A stretch of DNA of 64,000 bases from an uncultured Stenotrophomonas sp. (GCA_913775725.1 CAJYNG010000019.1:1-64000); one strand, 5' to 3'. Positions 40,002 to 49,881 are shown, numbered from the stretch's first letter. The notes: generated from the sequence alone by a model not told the origin. Made by a program: numbers and translations.

Positions 40002-41159
40002 TCAGGCGCGCTTGTCGATGGCGACGAAGTCGCGGTCTTCCGGACCGATGTAGTTGGCGCTCGGGCGGATGATCTTGCCGTCGATGCGCTGCTCGACGAT
40101 GTGCGCGCTCCAGCCGGCGGTGCGGGCGATCACGAACAGCGGGGTGAACATCGCGGTCGGCACGCCCATCATGTGGTAGCTGACGGCGCTGAACCAATCC
40201 AGGTTCGGGAACATCTTCTTGATGTCCCACATCACCGATTCCAGGCGCTCGGCGATGTCGTACATCTTCATGCTGGACTGCTCTTCGGACAGCTCGCGGG
40301 CCACGTCCTTGATCACCTTGTTGCGCGGATCGGAGACGGTGTAGACCGGGTGGCCGAAACCGATCACCACTTCCTTGCGCTCGACGCGGGCCTTGATGTC
40401 TTCCTCGGCCTCATCGGGGGTGTCGTAACGCTTCTGCACTTCGAATGCCACTTCGTTGGCACCGCCGTGCTTCGGACCGCGCAGGGCACCGATGCCACCG
40501 CAGATCGCGCTGTACATGTCGCTGCCGGTACCGGCGATGACGCGGCAGGTGAAGGTCGAGGCGTTGAACTCGTGTTCGGCGTACAGGATCAGCGAGGTGT
40601 GCATCGCCTTCACCCACGACTCCTGCGGCTTCTCACCGTGCAGCAGGTGCAGGAAGTGGCCACCGATGGAGTCATCGTCGGTTTCCACGTCGATCGCGCG
40701 ACCGTTGTGGCTCCAGTGGTACCAGTACAGCAGCATCGAGCCGAGGCAGGCCATCAGCTTGTCGGCGATGTCGCGCGCGCCCGGATGGTTGTGGTCATCC
40801 TTCTCCGGCGCCACGCAGCCGAGCACGGACACGCCGGTGCGCATCACGTCCATCGGGTGCGCCGACGGCGGCAGTTCTTCCAGCGCAGCCTTCACCGCGG
40901 CCGGGATGCCACGCAGCGACTTCAGCTTGGCCTTGTAGGAAACCAGCTCGGCGCGGGTCGGCAGCTTGCCGTGCACAAGCAGGTAGGCGATTTCCTCGAA
41001 CTCGCTGGTGTTGGCCAGGTCCAGGATGTCGTAGCCACGGTAGTGCAGGTCGTTGCCACTACGGCCCACGCTGCACAGCGCGGTGTTGCCGGCAGCGGTG
41101 CCAGACAGGGCGACGGACTTCTTCGGCTTGAAGGTCGGGGTTGCGGTCGTATCGTTCAT
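40002..41159 (-). CDS. prpC: 2-methylcitrate synthase
   Basis: A 385-residue citrate-synthase-fold enzyme that condenses propionyl-CoA with oxaloacetate. Features are [22 protein letters not shown], catalytic-site [23 protein letters not shown] and [14 protein letters not shown]. The gene starts 36 nt after prpB (on the minus strand) with GGAGG 6 nt upstream. Position next to prpB identifies it as the methylcitrate enzyme rather than the TCA-cycle citrate synthase. Confidence 0.96.
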   Translation of the reverse strand: MNDTTATPTFKPKKSVALSGTAAGNTALCSVGRSGNDLHYRGYDILDLANTSEFEEIAYLLVHGKLPTRAELVSYKAKLKSLRGIPAAVKAALEELPPSAHPMDVMRTGVSVLGCVAPEKDDHNHPGARDIADKLMACLGSMLLYWYHWSHNGRAIDVETDDDSIGGHFLHLLHGEKPQESWVKAMHTSLILYAEHEFNASTFTCRVIAGTGSDMYSAICGGIGALRGPKHGGANEVAFEVQKRYDTPDEAEEDIKARVERKEVVIGFGHPVYTVSDPRNKVIKDVARELSEEQSSMKMYDIAERLESVMWDIKKMFPNLDWFSAVSYHMMGVPTAMFTPLFVIARTAGWSAHIVEQRIDGKIIRPSANYIGPEDRDFVAIDKRA

Positions 41160-41195
41160 GTTTCCCTCCGAAAACTTGATGGTGCAGGGTACTGC

Positions 41196-42089
41196 TTATT
41201 TCTTGGCGGCGAACAGTGCATCGAGCTGCTGCTCGAAGGCGTGGTAGCCGATGCGGTCGTAGAGTTCTTCGCGGGTCTGCATGGTCTCCACCACATTGCG
41301 CTGGTGGCCGTCGCGACGCACCGCCTGGTAGACGTTCTCGGCCGCCTTGTTGGCCGCACGGAAGGCCGACAGCGGGAACAGCTGGATGGCAACGCCGGCC
41401 GAAGCCAGTTCATCGCGGCTGAACAGCGGGGTGGCACCGAATTCGGTGATGTTGGCCAGCACCGGCACCTTCACCGCGTCGACGAAGCGGCGGTAGGTGT
41501 CCAGATCGTAGGCCGCCTCGGCGAAGATGCCGTCGGCACCGGCCTCGACACAGGCAATGGCGCGCTCGATGGCCTTGTCCACACCGTCCACCTGGATGGC
41601 GTCGGTACGCGCGATCAGGAAGAAGTCCGGATCGGTCTTGGCATCGGCGGCAGCCTTCACGCGGTCGACCATTTCGCCCTGCGAGACGATTTCCTTGCCC
41701 GGACGGTGACCGCAGCGCTTGGCACCGACCTGGTCTTCAATGTGGCAGGCGGCCGCGCCGGCCTTGATCAGCGACTTCACGGTGCGCGCGATGTTGAACG
41801 CACTCGGGCCGAAGCCGGTATCGATGTCGACCATCAGCGGCAGGTCGCAGACATCGGTGATGCGGCGCACGTCCACCAGCACGTCTTCCAGGGTGTTGAT
41901 GCCCAGGTCCGGCAGGCCCAGCGAGCCCGCGGCAACACCGCCGCCGGACAGGTAGATGGCGCGGAAGCCGGCGCGCTTGGCCAGCAGGGCGTGGTTGGCG
42001 TTGATCGCGCCGATCACCTGCAGCGGCGATTCGGCAGCCAGCGCCTCACGGAAGCGGGCACCGGCGGAGAAAGGGGCGGAAGCGGTCAT
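41196..42089 (-). CDS. prpB: Methylisocitrate lyase
   Basis: A 297-residue isocitrate-lyase superfamily enzyme that splits 2-methylisocitrate into pyruvate and succinate. Key motifs are [32 protein letters not shown] (catalytic Cys in KRCGH) and [13 protein letters not shown]. It is the promoter-proximal gene of the leftward prp operon. ATG 42089 is preferred over the upstream in-frame ATG, since the sigma-54 promoter lies between them. Confidence 0.97.
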   Translation of the reverse strand: MTASAPFSAGARFREALAAESPLQVIGAINANHALLAKRAGFRAIYLSGGGVAAGSLGLPDLGINTLEDVLVDVRRITDVCDLPLMVDIDTGFGPSAFNIARTVKSLIKAGAAACHIEDQVGAKRCGHRPGKEIVSQGEMVDRVKAAADAKTDPDFFLIARTDAIQVDGVDKAIERAIACVEAGADGIFAEAAYDLDTYRRFVDAVKVPVLANITEFGATPLFSRDELASAGVAIQLFPLSAFRAANKAAENVYQAVRRDGHQRNVVETMQTREELYDRIGYHAFEQQLDALFAAKK

Positions 42090-42122
42090 GCGGCAATCCA
42101 AGTTGAAGTACGGGAAAGACAG

Positions 42123-42139
42123 CGCAAGCACCATGCCAA
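42123..42139 (-). promoter_or_regulatory. Sigma-54 (-24/-12) promoter of the prp operon
   Basis: Read on the minus strand it is TTGGCATGGTGCTTGCG: GG and GC of the -24/-12 elements are 10 nt apart, matching the RpoN consensus closely. Transcription would start about 25 nt before prpB. It suits activation by the sigma-54-dependent PrpR encoded divergently. Confidence 0.8.
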
Positions 42140-42182
42140 GCTGCAAGCCGTTGATTTCACGGGAATGACGCTCATGCAACAG

Positions 42183-42222
42183 TGAAACATATGAAACATT
42201 GAAACAGATGTATCATGAAACA
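42183..42222. promoter_or_regulatory. Four TGAAACA repeats, candidate PrpR-binding upstream activator sequence
   Basis: TGAAACA occurs at 42183, 42192, 42200 and 42216. The array sits about 45-95 nt upstream of the sigma-54 promoter and just before prpR, as expected for an enhancer that also autoregulates prpR. Confidence 0.6.
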
Positions 42223-42242
42223 CTCCACCCGATCCCGCCGCC

Positions 42243-43826
42243 ATGTACCTGCCCCGCTCGCCCCTGCGCCACACCGACGCCGACCCCGGCCGCCCGGTGA
42301 TCTGGACCGTCAGCGTCTCGCGGCTGACCGGCCTGCTCGGCGACGTCATTCCGGAGTTCGACCGCCGCGCGCGTATCGAGCAGATCAACCTCGGCTTCGA
42401 GGAAGCGGTGGATGTGATCGGCCAGCGTCTGCGCCGGGAGCACTGCGATGTGGTCATCGCCGGCGGCTCCAACGCGGCCTGGCTGCGCGGCCGGCTGGAG
42501 TTGCCGCTGGTGCCGATCCAGGCCAACGGCTTCGACCTGATGGAAGCGCTGGCCCGTGCCCGCCGCATCGCCAGCCGCATCGGCCTGGTCACCCACGCCA
42601 GCGACGTGCCGGTGTTCAGCAACTTCCAGCAGAGTTTCGGCCTGGATATCGAGCATCGCCGTTTCGTCACCCGCGAGGATGCGCGCGACTGCATCGCCGA
42701 CCTGCGCGCCAACGGCATCGAAGTGATCGTCGGCACCGGCATGGCCATCGACCATGCCGAACAGGCCGGCCTGCCCGGCGTGCTGCTGTACTCGGCCGAC
42801 TCGGTGCGGCAGGCGTTCGAACATGCGCTGGAATTGACCCAGACCCTGGCCCGCTCCAGCGGCAACCGATCCGCCCCGCGCCGGCGCCCGGCAGCGCGTG
42901 CCGACACGCATGAACTGCTCGGCGACAGCGATGCGATGGCCCAGGTGCGCGCACAGATCGCGCTCTATGCACCGCACGACAGCACCGTGCTGGTCAGCGG
43001 CGAAACCGGCACCGGCAAGGAACTGGTCGCGCGCCAGCTGCACGCCGCCAGCGGCCGCCGTGGCCGCTTCGTGGCACTGAACTGTGGCGCGATCAGCGAA
43101 TCGCTGCTGGAAGCCGAGCTGTTCGGCTATAGCGATGGCGCTTTCACCGGCGCGCGTCGTGGCGGCCGCGTCGGCCTGGTTGAAGCCGCAGACGGCGGCA
43201 CCTTGTTCCTGGATGAGATCGGCGAACTGCCGCTGCCGCTGCAGACCCGCCTGCTGCGCGTGCTGGAAGAGCGCGAAGTGCTGCGCGTGGGTGCCACCGA
43301 ACCGACCCCGGTCGACCTGCGCGTGGTGGCCGCCACCCTGCAATCGCTGGAGCAGCGCGCGGCGACCGGCAGTTTCCGTCGCGATCTCTACTACCGCCTG
43401 GCGGCACTGCGCATCGCCCTGCCTTCGCTGCGTGCGCGACGCAGTGACATCCCGCTGCTGGCGCAGTATTTCTTCCGCCAGTTGCGTGGTATCGACGCGC
43501 CACTGGATGAGGATGCACTGGCGGTACTGACCGCCGCCGAGTGGCCCGGCAACGTGCGGGAGCTGCGCAATCTGGTGGATCGCCTGCGCATCCATTGGCA
43601 ACCCGGTGAAGGGCTGATTGATGCCGCGCGACTGCTGCAGCTGGCACCCGAACTTGTGAATGAGGGCGCCGCTGCGCTACCGGTGGAAAGCAACGGCAAG
43701 CGCCCGCCGCGTGCGCAGTTGGAAACGCTGTTGCAGGAACACCGCAATGACCGCGAGGGGATGGCGCAGGCACTGGGCGTATCACGCACCACGCTATGGC
43801 GCTGGCTGCGCGCGGAGGGTCTGTAG
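42243..43826 (+). CDS. prpR: Propionate catabolism sigma-54-dependent activator PrpR
   Basis: A 527-residue regulator. The N-terminal PrpR_N sensor (about 15-200) binds 2-methylcitrate in characterised homologues. The central AAA+ domain has Walker A GETGTGKE (253-260), GAFTGA (299-304, sigma-54 contact) and [15 protein letters not shown] Fis-type helix-turn-helix closes the protein ([24 protein letters not shown]). It faces the prp operon across a region with TGAAACA repeats and a -24/-12 promoter. The TAG stop codon is the TAG of a SMAG repeat. Confidence 0.96.
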   Translation: MYLPRSPLRHTDADPGRPVIWTVSVSRLTGLLGDVIPEFDRRARIEQINLGFEEAVDVIGQRLRREHCDVVIAGGSNAAWLRGRLELPLVPIQANGFDLMEALARARRIASRIGLVTHASDVPVFSNFQQSFGLDIEHRRFVTREDARDCIADLRANGIEVIVGTGMAIDHAEQAGLPGVLLYSADSVRQAFEHALELTQTLARSSGNRSAPRRRPAARADTHELLGDSDAMAQVRAQIALYAPHDSTVLVSGETGTGKELVARQLHAASGRRGRFVALNCGAISESLLEAELFGYSDGAFTGARRGGRVGLVEAADGGTLFLDEIGELPLPLQTRLLRVLEEREVLRVGATEPTPVDLRVVAATLQSLEQRAATGSFRRDLYYRLAALRIALPSLRARRSDIPLLAQYFFRQLRGIDAPLDEDALAVLTAAEWPGNVRELRNLVDRLRIHWQPGEGLIDAARLLQLAPELVNEGAAALPVESNGKRPPRAQLETLLQEHRNDREGMAQALGVSRTTLWRWLRAEGL

Positions 43827-43887
43827 AGCCGAGCCCATGCTCGGCGGATGTTCCCGCGGAAGCAGCCGAGCATGGGCTCGGCGCTAC
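43823..43887. repeat. SMAG REP inverted dimer overlapping the prpR stop
   Basis: The left GTAG (43823) contains the prpR stop codon; the right unit ends CTAC at 43887. It lies between convergent prpR and the DoxX gene. Confidence 0.9.
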
Positions 43888-43900
43888 AGGGTGCGTGTCG

Positions 43901-44362
43901 TCAGCGCGCCCAGCGCGCCTCTATCGCGAACCGTCCACTCCCTACCGCGACAATCCACAACAGCAGCACTCCCAACGGAACTTCGGTCAGGTAGAAGAAC
44001 CAGCTCAACCAATCCGGAACGCTCAGCCCGGCCGGAATGCGCGCGATGCCATCGGTCAGCGCCGCCACCGCGCAGATCGCCGCCAGCAGGAGGGCCGAGG
44101 GGCGACTGAGCACGCCAAGCACCAGCAGACCACCTGCAATCCATTCAATCGCGCCCAGCACCGGCGCGCTGAATACCGGGAACGGGATCCCCGCATCGAC
44201 CAGCGTATGCACCATGCGCTCGCGCCCGGCGTCGGTGAACACCTTGTTCCAGCCGGACACGCAGAACATCACCCCGGCCACGATGCGCGCGAGCAACAGC
44301 AGGAGCGCTTCCACGCCGCGGCGGGGGGATGGCACCGCAAACAGGCAACGCCAGGAGGGCAT
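43901..44362 (-). CDS. DoxX family membrane protein
   Basis: A 153-residue membrane protein with four predicted helices: ALLLLLARIVAGVMFCVSGW, FSAPVLGAIEWIAGGLLVLGV, ALLLAAICAVAALTDG and a last strongly hydrophobic segment (FYLTEVPLGVLLLWIVAVG). The motif FCVSGWNKVF and GAIEWIAGGLLVLG are typical DoxX. The family is linked to oxidoreductase or thiol/detoxification complexes in some bacteria; function here is unknown. ATG 44362 has GGAG 6 nt upstream; ATG 44386 is possible. Confidence 0.85.
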   Translation of the reverse strand: MPSWRCLFAVPSPRRGVEALLLLLARIVAGVMFCVSGWNKVFTDAGRERMVHTLVDAGIPFPVFSAPVLGAIEWIAGGLLVLGVLSRPSALLLAAICAVAALTDGIARIPAGLSVPDWLSWFFYLTEVPLGVLLLWIVAVGSGRFAIEARWAR

Positions 44363-44458
44363 GGCAACTCCGGAAATCGAGGTCATCCGTCGTAGTGTGC
44401 CGGTTGCGGGCCTGCTCGCAGATGAAGCCAGCCGGTCCATTTGCGACAACCTGCTCTT

Positions 44459-44528
44459 GTAGAGTCGAGCCCTGCTCGACTGCCTTATGCGCCGGAGCAA
44501 CATCAGCCGAGCATGGGCTCGGCTCTAC
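44459..44528. repeat. SMAG REP inverted dimer overlapping the NIF3-like stop
   Basis: The left unit GTAGAGTCGAGCCCTGCTCG starts at 44459. The right unit ends CTAC at 44525-44528; on the minus strand its GTAG gives the stop of the NIF3-like gene. Confidence 0.9.
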
Positions 44529-44884
44529 AACGGCAGCCCGCCGGCCAGCAGCAGCTCGATCTCCTCCACCTGCACCACCGGCACCTGCCACGGGTGATGC
44601 GGCACGATGCCCCGCTCGAAGATGTGCTGCAGCCGCTGCGGATCACGCGGCAGGCAGAACTCCAGGCGCACGCTGGCGACCACTTCGGTGCGACCCGCCT
44701 CACCCTGTGCGGGCGACGCACCCACGCGCGGGCGGAACTGCTCGAACCCCGGCGCAGACCACCACATACCGTGTTCGTAGTCGCCGGCCGCCAGCGCGTC
44801 CACCGCCAGGATGCCCTGCTTCACCGCATCCAGTGCTGCCGACGGCACGAACACCACCACGCGGTACAGCGGCAGGCGTTGCAT
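44525..44884 (-). CDS. Standalone NIF3/YqfO-like regulatory domain protein
   Basis: A 119-residue protein resembling the PII/CutA-like insert of NIF3/YqfO proteins: LYRVVVFVPSAALDAVKQGILAVDALAAGDYEHGMW, then GFEQFRPRVGASPAQGEAGRTEVVASVRLEF and HHPWQVPVVQVEEIEL at the end. Full NIF3 proteins carry this as a middle domain; here it is alone. The CutA-like ferredoxin fold suggests trimer formation and small-ligand or metal binding. It lies 9 nt downstream of pdxH on the same strand, so it may be in one operon with it. TAG stop is contributed by a SMAG repeat. Confidence 0.8.
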   Translation of the reverse strand: MQRLPLYRVVVFVPSAALDAVKQGILAVDALAAGDYEHGMWWSAPGFEQFRPRVGASPAQGEAGRTEVVASVRLEFCLPRDPQRLQHIFERGIVPHHPWQVPVVQVEEIELLLAGGLPL

Positions 44885-44893
44885 CGGGCAGCC

Positions 44894-45493
44894 TTACGGG
44901 TACAGCAGGCGCTTGCTCCAGCGCCCTTCGGCACCGGCTTCATAGCACCAGCGCTCGTGCAGGCGGAACTGCGCGCCGTACCAGAACTCGATGCGGTCGG
45001 GCACCACGCGCAGGCCGCTCCAGCCGTCCGGGCGCGGCACGTCCTTGCCCTCAAAGCGGGCTTCGATCTCGGCCACGCGCGCGTCGAACTCTTCGCGCGA
45101 TGCCAGCGTCTTCGACTGCTGCGAGGCCCACGCGCCGATCTGGCTCATGCGTGGGCGGCTGGCGAAATAGGCATCGGCTTCGGCATCGGCGACCTGCTCG
45201 ACACGGCCTTCGATGCGCACCTGGATGCCGGCCTCGCGCAGGCTGCGCCACAGGAACAACAGCGCCGCATGCGGATTGGCCTGCAGCTCCTGGCCCTTGT
45301 GGCTGTCCAGGTGGGTGTAGAAGACGAAACCACGCTCGTCGAACGCCTTCAGCAGCACGGTACGTGCCGAGGGACGGCCGTGCGTATCGGCAGTGGCCAC
45401 GGTCATCGCGTTCGGCTCGACCTCGCGGCTCTGTTTGGCCTCGTCGAACAGGCCGGCAAACGTGGACAGGGCTTCGGCGTACAGGTCGCTCAT
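44894..45493 (-). CDS. pdxH: Pyridoxamine 5'-phosphate oxidase
   Basis: A 199-residue FMN-dependent oxidase making pyridoxal phosphate, the vitamin B6 cofactor. Family marks are [81 protein letters not shown] and the C-terminal [17 protein letters not shown]...[10 protein letters not shown], which binds cofactor. The RLYP terminus (here RLLYP) is complete. It is followed by a NIF3-like gene. Confidence 0.97.
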   Translation of the reverse strand: MSDLYAEALSTFAGLFDEAKQSREVEPNAMTVATADTHGRPSARTVLLKAFDERGFVFYTHLDSHKGQELQANPHAALLFLWRSLREAGIQVRIEGRVEQVADAEADAYFASRPRMSQIGAWASQQSKTLASREEFDARVAEIEARFEGKDVPRPDGWSGLRVVPDRIEFWYGAQFRLHERWCYEAGAEGRWSKRLLYP

Positions 45494-45533
45494 GATTGCG
45501 TTCTTCTCACACGGATTGGGCTATTGTGGCTGC

Positions 45534-46361
45534 ATGGCCGCTGCTGCGTATATGCCCCAGGTGAAAGGATTCCCCGAAACATTGGCCGAACAGGTGCTGG
45601 ATGATGCGCTGGGCAGCGGTGCAGCGGTTCCAGTATTGGCGATCAGCGGCCTGCAGGGGAGCGGCAAATCGACGCTGGCCGCGCAGGTGGTTGCGCGTGC
45701 CCAGTCACGCGGCCTGAACGCGGCCACGCTGTCGATCGATGATGTCTACCTGACCCGCGCACAGCGCCAGCGGCTGGCCCGCCAGGTGCACCCTCTGCTG
45801 ATCACCCGCGGCCCGCCGGGCACCCATGACCTGCCGCTGGCCCACGCCGTGCTGGACGCGGTAGCCGCACGCCAGCCTTTCGCGATGCCGCGCTTCGACA
45901 AGCTGGCCGATGAACGCCTGCCCGAAGCGCAATGGCCGCAGCTGCAGCAACCGCTGGACCTGCTGGTATTCGAAGGCTGGTTCCTGGGCACGCCTGCGCA
46001 GGATGACGACGCGCTGGACAGCCCGCTGAACGCGCTGGAACGCGAAGCCGACGCCGATGGCCGTTGGCGGCGCTGGTGCAACCAGGCGCTGACCCGCGAC
46101 TACCCTGCGTTGTGGCAGCGCTGCGACCGCCTGTGGTTTCTGCAGCCACCGGATTTCTCGGTGGTGCCACGATGGCGCTGGCAGCAGGAGCAGAACCTGC
46201 AGGCCGCGCAGCCGGGCCGGCACGGCATGAGCCGGCCACAGCTGGAGCGTTTCGTGCAGTACTACGAGCGGGTCAGCCGGCAGGCACTGCGTGCCCTGCC
46301 CGCCCTGGCCGACCACATGGTGGTGCTGGACGGCCAGCGACAGGTGCAGGACGTGCGTTGA
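45534..46361 (+). CDS. P-loop kinase, D-glycerate 3-kinase-like
   Basis: A 275-residue kinase-fold protein. The Walker A motif GLQGSGKST is at about 39-47, with LSIDDVYLTRAQRQRLARQVHPLLITRGPPGTHD and LLVFEGWFLG downstream, a pattern of the plant-type D-glycerate 3-kinase/YggR-uridine kinase group. The C-terminus MSRPQLERFVQYYERVSRQAL is typical. Substrate D-glycerate is likely but not proven. A TATTGT box sits 7 nt ahead of ATG 45534 with no ribosome site, suggesting a leaderless message. It is divergent from pdxH. Confidence 0.85.
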   Translation: MAAAAYMPQVKGFPETLAEQVLDDALGSGAAVPVLAISGLQGSGKSTLAAQVVARAQSRGLNAATLSIDDVYLTRAQRQRLARQVHPLLITRGPPGTHDLPLAHAVLDAVAARQPFAMPRFDKLADERLPEAQWPQLQQPLDLLVFEGWFLGTPAQDDDALDSPLNALEREADADGRWRRWCNQALTRDYPALWQRCDRLWFLQPPDFSVVPRWRWQQEQNLQAAQPGRHGMSRPQLERFVQYYERVSRQALRALPALADHMVVLDGQRQVQDVR

Positions 46362-46367
46362 GCACGC

Positions 46368-46571
46368 CTACTCCACCAGGAAGGTCACCCGCAGGTTGAC
46401 CCGCCATTCGGTGATCTCGCCACTGCCATTGGTGACCACCTTGGTTTCGTTCACCCAGGCGCCCTGGATGCCCTTGACCGTCTCGGAGACCTTCTTCAGC
46501 CCGCTGCGCACCGCATCTTCCACGCTCTTCGGCGAGGAGGCGGTGATTTCGATGACCTTGGCGACCGTCAT
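46368..46571 (-). CDS. Dodecin family protein
   Basis: A 67-residue flavin-binding dodecin. It has the canonical VAKVIEITASSPKSVEDAVRSGLKKVSETVKGIQGAWVNETKVV with the stacking Trp, and ends ITEWRVNLRVTFLVE. The protein makes hollow dodecamers that store or buffer flavins. It converges with the kinase gene, only 6 nt apart. Confidence 0.95.
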   Translation of the reverse strand: MTVAKVIEITASSPKSVEDAVRSGLKKVSETVKGIQGAWVNETKVVTNGSGEITEWRVNLRVTFLVE

Positions 46572-46669
46572 GGCCTGTACTCCGGCTGGCGCGGGAGACC
46601 CCGCAGGAACGCCTACCCTGACGTGAAGAACGTAAAGGCCGGGGCACGGAGGTGTTAGCATCAGAGGGC

Positions 46670-47212
46670 ATGAATCCTGCTCCGAACCTGATCCTGATCG
46701 GCCCGATGGGCGCCGGCAAAACCTGCATCGGCCGCCGCCTGGCCGAGCGCTTCACGCTGGACTTCGTCGATGTCGACCAGGCCATCGTCGATGCCGCCGG
46801 CGCCAGCATCCCGACCATCTTCGAGCACTCCGGCGAAGCCGGCTTCCGCAGCCATGAACGCGAGGCTCTGGCCCGCGTGCTGGGAGGCCACGGCCAGCTG
46901 GTCTCCACCGGTGGCGGCGCGGTGCTGGATCCCGAAAACCGTGCACTGATCGCCCAGCGTGGCTTCGTGGTCTACCTGCGAGTCAGCGTGGCCGCGCAGC
47001 TGGAACGCCTGGCCCGCGACAAGGGCCGGCCGCTGCTGCAGCGCCCGGACCGCGAGCAGGTGCTGCACGATCTGGCCGCACACCGCGACCCGCTGTACCG
47101 CGAACTGGCCGACCTCACCCTCGATACCGACCCGTATACCGCTGCCGACGCGACCGCCCACCTGGTGGTCAAGCTGGCTACGCAATGGCAGCGCCAGGAC
47201 CTGACCGCATGA
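46670..47212 (+). CDS. aroK: Shikimate kinase
   Basis: A 180-residue kinase that phosphorylates shikimate at the 3-OH with ATP. The P-loop GPMGAGKT is at 11-18, [32 protein letters not shown] carries the substrate site, and STGGGAVL follows. The lid [10 protein letters not shown] is present. The aroB ATG overlaps its stop by 4 nt, giving a coupled aroKB unit of the common aromatic amino acid pathway. ATG 46670 gives a good P-loop distance. Confidence 0.96.
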   Translation: MNPAPNLILIGPMGAGKTCIGRRLAERFTLDFVDVDQAIVDAAGASIPTIFEHSGEAGFRSHEREALARVLGGHGQLVSTGGGAVLDPENRALIAQRGFVVYLRVSVAAQLERLARDKGRPLLQRPDREQVLHDLAAHRDPLYRELADLTLDTDPYTAADATAHLVVKLATQWQRQDLTA

Positions 47213-48321
47213 CTTCCCCCGCCCTGCTGCAGGTCGCCGTTGGCGGCGACCGCCCTTACTCCATCACCATCGGCGCCGGTGCCCAGGCCGACGGCGCCGC
47301 GCTGGCCTCGCATGTTCGCGGCCGCCACGTGCTGCTGCTCAGCGACAGCGAAGTGGCCCCACGCTATCTGGACGCCGTGAAGCAGACGCTGTTGGCCGCA
47401 CGCCCCGACCTGATCGTCGGCGAGCATGTGCTGGCCGCGGGCGAAGCCTCCAAGACCCTGGCCGAATTCGGCCGTGCGATCGAAGCACTGGCCGCGCTCG
47501 GCGCCACCCGAGATGCCTGCGTGTTCGCCCTTGGCGGCGGCGTGGTCGGTGACCTCGCCGGTTTTGCCGCCGCCTGCTGGATGCGCGGCGTGGACTGCGT
47601 GCAACTGCCGACCACCCTGTTGGCGATGGTCGATTCGTCGGTGGGCGGCAAGACCGCGGTCGACATTCCGGCCGGCAAGAACCTGGTCGGCGCGTTCCAT
47701 CCGCCGCGTGCGGTCATCGCCGATACCCGCGTGCTGGCCACCCTGCCGCCGCGCGAGCTGCGTGCCGGCCTGGCCGAAGTGGTGAAGTACGGCGCGCTGG
47801 GTGATGCCGTGTTCTTCGAATGGCTGCAGCAGCATGCCGATGCGCTGCTGGCCGGCGAGGATGCGGTACTGGCCGAAGCCATCGCGCGCAGCTGCCGGCA
47901 CAAGGCTGCCATCGTCGAGCGCGATCCGTTCGAGAAGGGCGAGCGCGCCCTGCTCAACCTTGGCCATACCTTCGGCCATGCCATCGAGACCGAGCAGGGC
48001 TACTCGGCCCCGGGCCGCGATGCGCTGAACCACGGCGAAGCGGTGGCGGTGGGCATGGTGCTGGCGGCAACGCTGTCCACCGACCTGGGCCTGGCCGATG
48101 ATGCCGACCGCGCTCGCCTGCAGGCACTGCTGGAACGCCTCGGCCTGCCGGTGGCGATCCCGGCCGGGCTGAACCCGCAGGCCCTGCTTGGCCGTATGCG
48201 CCTGGACAAGAAGAACGTGGCCGGCCGCCTGCGCCTGGTGCTGTGGCGCGGCATGGGCCGCGCCGAAGTGGTGCCGGACGTGGATGAAGCGGCGGTGCTG
48301 AAGGTGTTGGGTGCGGGCTGA
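47209..48321 (+). CDS. aroB: 3-dehydroquinate synthase
   Basis: A 370-residue NAD- and zinc-dependent enzyme making 3-dehydroquinate from DAHP. It contains [22 protein letters not shown] for NAD binding, [22 protein letters not shown] and metal ligands in [15 protein letters not shown] and [11 protein letters not shown]. Translationally coupled to aroK (ATGA overlap). A pair of REP-like hairpins follows the stop. Confidence 0.97.
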   Translation: MTSPALLQVAVGGDRPYSITIGAGAQADGAALASHVRGRHVLLLSDSEVAPRYLDAVKQTLLAARPDLIVGEHVLAAGEASKTLAEFGRAIEALAALGATRDACVFALGGGVVGDLAGFAAACWMRGVDCVQLPTTLLAMVDSSVGGKTAVDIPAGKNLVGAFHPPRAVIADTRVLATLPPRELRAGLAEVVKYGALGDAVFFEWLQQHADALLAGEDAVLAEAIARSCRHKAAIVERDPFEKGERALLNLGHTFGHAIETEQGYSAPGRDALNHGEAVAVGMVLAATLSTDLGLADDADRARLQALLERLGLPVAIPAGLNPQALLGRMRLDKKNVAGRLRLVLWRGMGRAEVVPDVDEAAVLKVLGAG

Positions 48322-48332
48322 CCTTTCCGCGT

Positions 48333-48405
48333 TCGCCGGGCATGGCCCGGCGCTACCGGCTTGTGCCGCGGCATGAAGCGCAGCCGAGCGCGGGCTCGGC
48401 TCTAC
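48333..48405 (-). repeat. Two SMAG-type units in direct orientation
   Basis: Both end in CTAC on the right (GCCGGGCATGGCCCGGCGCTAC-type at 48333-48355 and AGCCGAGCGCGGGCTCGGCT at 48382-48405), so they are tandem rather than inverted, unlike most dimers here. Confidence 0.8.
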
Positions 48406-48440
48406 AGGTCCGTGCCGCCCCGGGGCGATACAATCGGCCC

Positions 48441-48680
48441 ATGCACGTCTACCTGCAACATCCCGACGCCGGTGCGCAGGCACCGCGCTTCCTGCGCCTG
48501 AGCCTGCAGCCGGATCTGTTCGGCGGCTGGGAACTGCTGCGCGAGAGCGGCCGCGTCGGTGCCCGCTCGCAGCTGCGGCGCGAGCTGTTCCTGCAGGCCG
48601 ACGAAGCCCACCATGCTTTCGAGAAGGCCCGCGATGCCGAACTGCATCGCGGCTTCCAGATCCTTTCGCACGGCGACTGA
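48441..48680 (+). CDS. WGR domain protein
   Basis: A 79-residue protein made of one WGR domain: [44 protein letters not shown]...[23 protein letters not shown] domains bind nucleic acid in larger proteins such as PARPs and MolR. It stands alone here; role unknown. TACAAT at 48429-48434 lies 6 nt before the ATG and there is no ribosome site, suggesting a leaderless start. hemE follows 35 nt after the stop. Confidence 0.85.
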   Translation: MHVYLQHPDAGAQAPRFLRLSLQPDLFGGWELLRESGRVGARSQLRRELFLQADEAHHAFEKARDAELHRGFQILSHGD

Positions 48681-48715
48681 CGCCGCTGCCAACTTTCGTC
48701 CAAGGAATGCCCATC

Positions 48716-49789
48716 GTGACCAGCCCTCTCCGCAATGATCGCCTGCTGCGCGCCCTGCGCCGCGAACCGGTGGACTGCACCCCCGTCTGGCTGATGCGCC
48801 AGGCCGGTCGCTATCTGCCGGAATACCGCGCGACCCGGGCCAAGGCCGGCAGCTTCCTGGCCATGGCCAAGAATCCGGAGATCGCCTGCGAAGTCACCCT
48901 GCAGCCGCTGCGCCGCTTCCCGCTGGACGCAGCCATCCTGTTCTCGGACATCCTCACCATTCCCGATGCGATGGGCCTGGAGCTGTACTTCGTCGAAGGC
49001 GAAGGCCCGAAGTTCCGTCACCCGGTACGTGATGAAGCGGCCATCGCCAAACTGGCGGTGCCGGACATGGAACAGGACCTGGGCTATGTGATGGATGCGG
49101 TGCGCCTGATCCGCCGCGAGCTGGACGGCCAGGTACCGCTGATCGGCTTCTCCGGCAGCCCGTGGACACTGGCCTGCTACATGGTCGAAGGCGGCGGCAG
49201 CAAGGACTTCGCGCGCATCAAGGCGATGGCACTGAATCACCCGCAGGCCCTGCACCGTCTGCTGGAGGTCACCACCGACGCGGTGATTGCCTACCTCGGC
49301 GCGCAGCGCGCGGCCGGTGCGCAGGCGCTGCAGGTGTTCGACACCTGGGGCGGCGTGCTCTCGCCGTCGATGTACCGCGAGTTCTCGCTGCGCTACCTGC
49401 AGCGCATTGCCGAGGGTCTGGAGCGTGGCGAAGGCAGCGAGCGCACGCCGCTGATCCTGTTCGGCAAGGGCACCGGTCTGCACCTGGAAGCGCTGTCGCA
49501 GACCGGCGCCGATGCGCTGGGCCTGGACTGGACCCTGGACCTGGACGAAGCGATGCGCCGCACCGGTGGCCGCGTCGCCCTGCAGGGCAACCTCGACCCG
49601 ACCACGCTGTACGCCTCGCCGGATGCGATCGCGGCTGCCGCAGCACGCGTGCTTGACACCTATGCCGCCGGCAACGGCGGCTCGCGCGAGGGCCATGTGT
49701 TCAACCTCGGCCACGGCATGTCGCCGGACATGGACCCGGCGCATGTGCAGGTGCTGGTCGACGCGGTGCACGCGCACAGCCAGCGCTGA
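48716..49789 (+). CDS. hemE: Uroporphyrinogen decarboxylase
   Basis: A 357-residue haem-pathway enzyme that removes four acetate carboxyls from uroporphyrinogen III. The signature [20 protein letters not shown] begins near residue 24, [25 protein letters not shown] and [22 protein letters not shown] follow, and the C-terminal part has [12 protein letters not shown]. The upstream ATG at 48707 abuts AAGGA directly, too close for initiation, whereas GTG at 48716 sits 9 nt after it, so GTG is chosen. Confidence 0.94.
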   Translation: MTSPLRNDRLLRALRREPVDCTPVWLMRQAGRYLPEYRATRAKAGSFLAMAKNPEIACEVTLQPLRRFPLDAAILFSDILTIPDAMGLELYFVEGEGPKFRHPVRDEAAIAKLAVPDMEQDLGYVMDAVRLIRRELDGQVPLIGFSGSPWTLACYMVEGGGSKDFARIKAMALNHPQALHRLLEVTTDAVIAYLGAQRAAGAQALQVFDTWGGVLSPSMYREFSLRYLQRIAEGLERGEGSERTPLILFGKGTGLHLEALSQTGADALGLDWTLDLDEAMRRTGGRVALQGNLDPTTLYASPDAIAAAAARVLDTYAAGNGGSREGHVFNLGHGMSPDMDPAHVQVLVDAVHAHSQR

Positions 49790-49881
49790 ACACTGCGCAT
49801 GGGGTTGCGGCGCGACGTTGATCGCGCCGTGACCCGCAGTGCGCGATCATGGCCTCCCCCACGCTGCACCGGCCGCACCCC

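Noticed and set aside
42089-42179. Upstream ATG for prpB at 42179
   Set aside because: The extra 30 codons span the sigma-54 promoter and have no similarity to methylisocitrate lyases.
48707-48709. ATG start for hemE
   Set aside because: AAGGA directly abuts it, leaving no spacing; GTG 48716 has a 9-nt gap.
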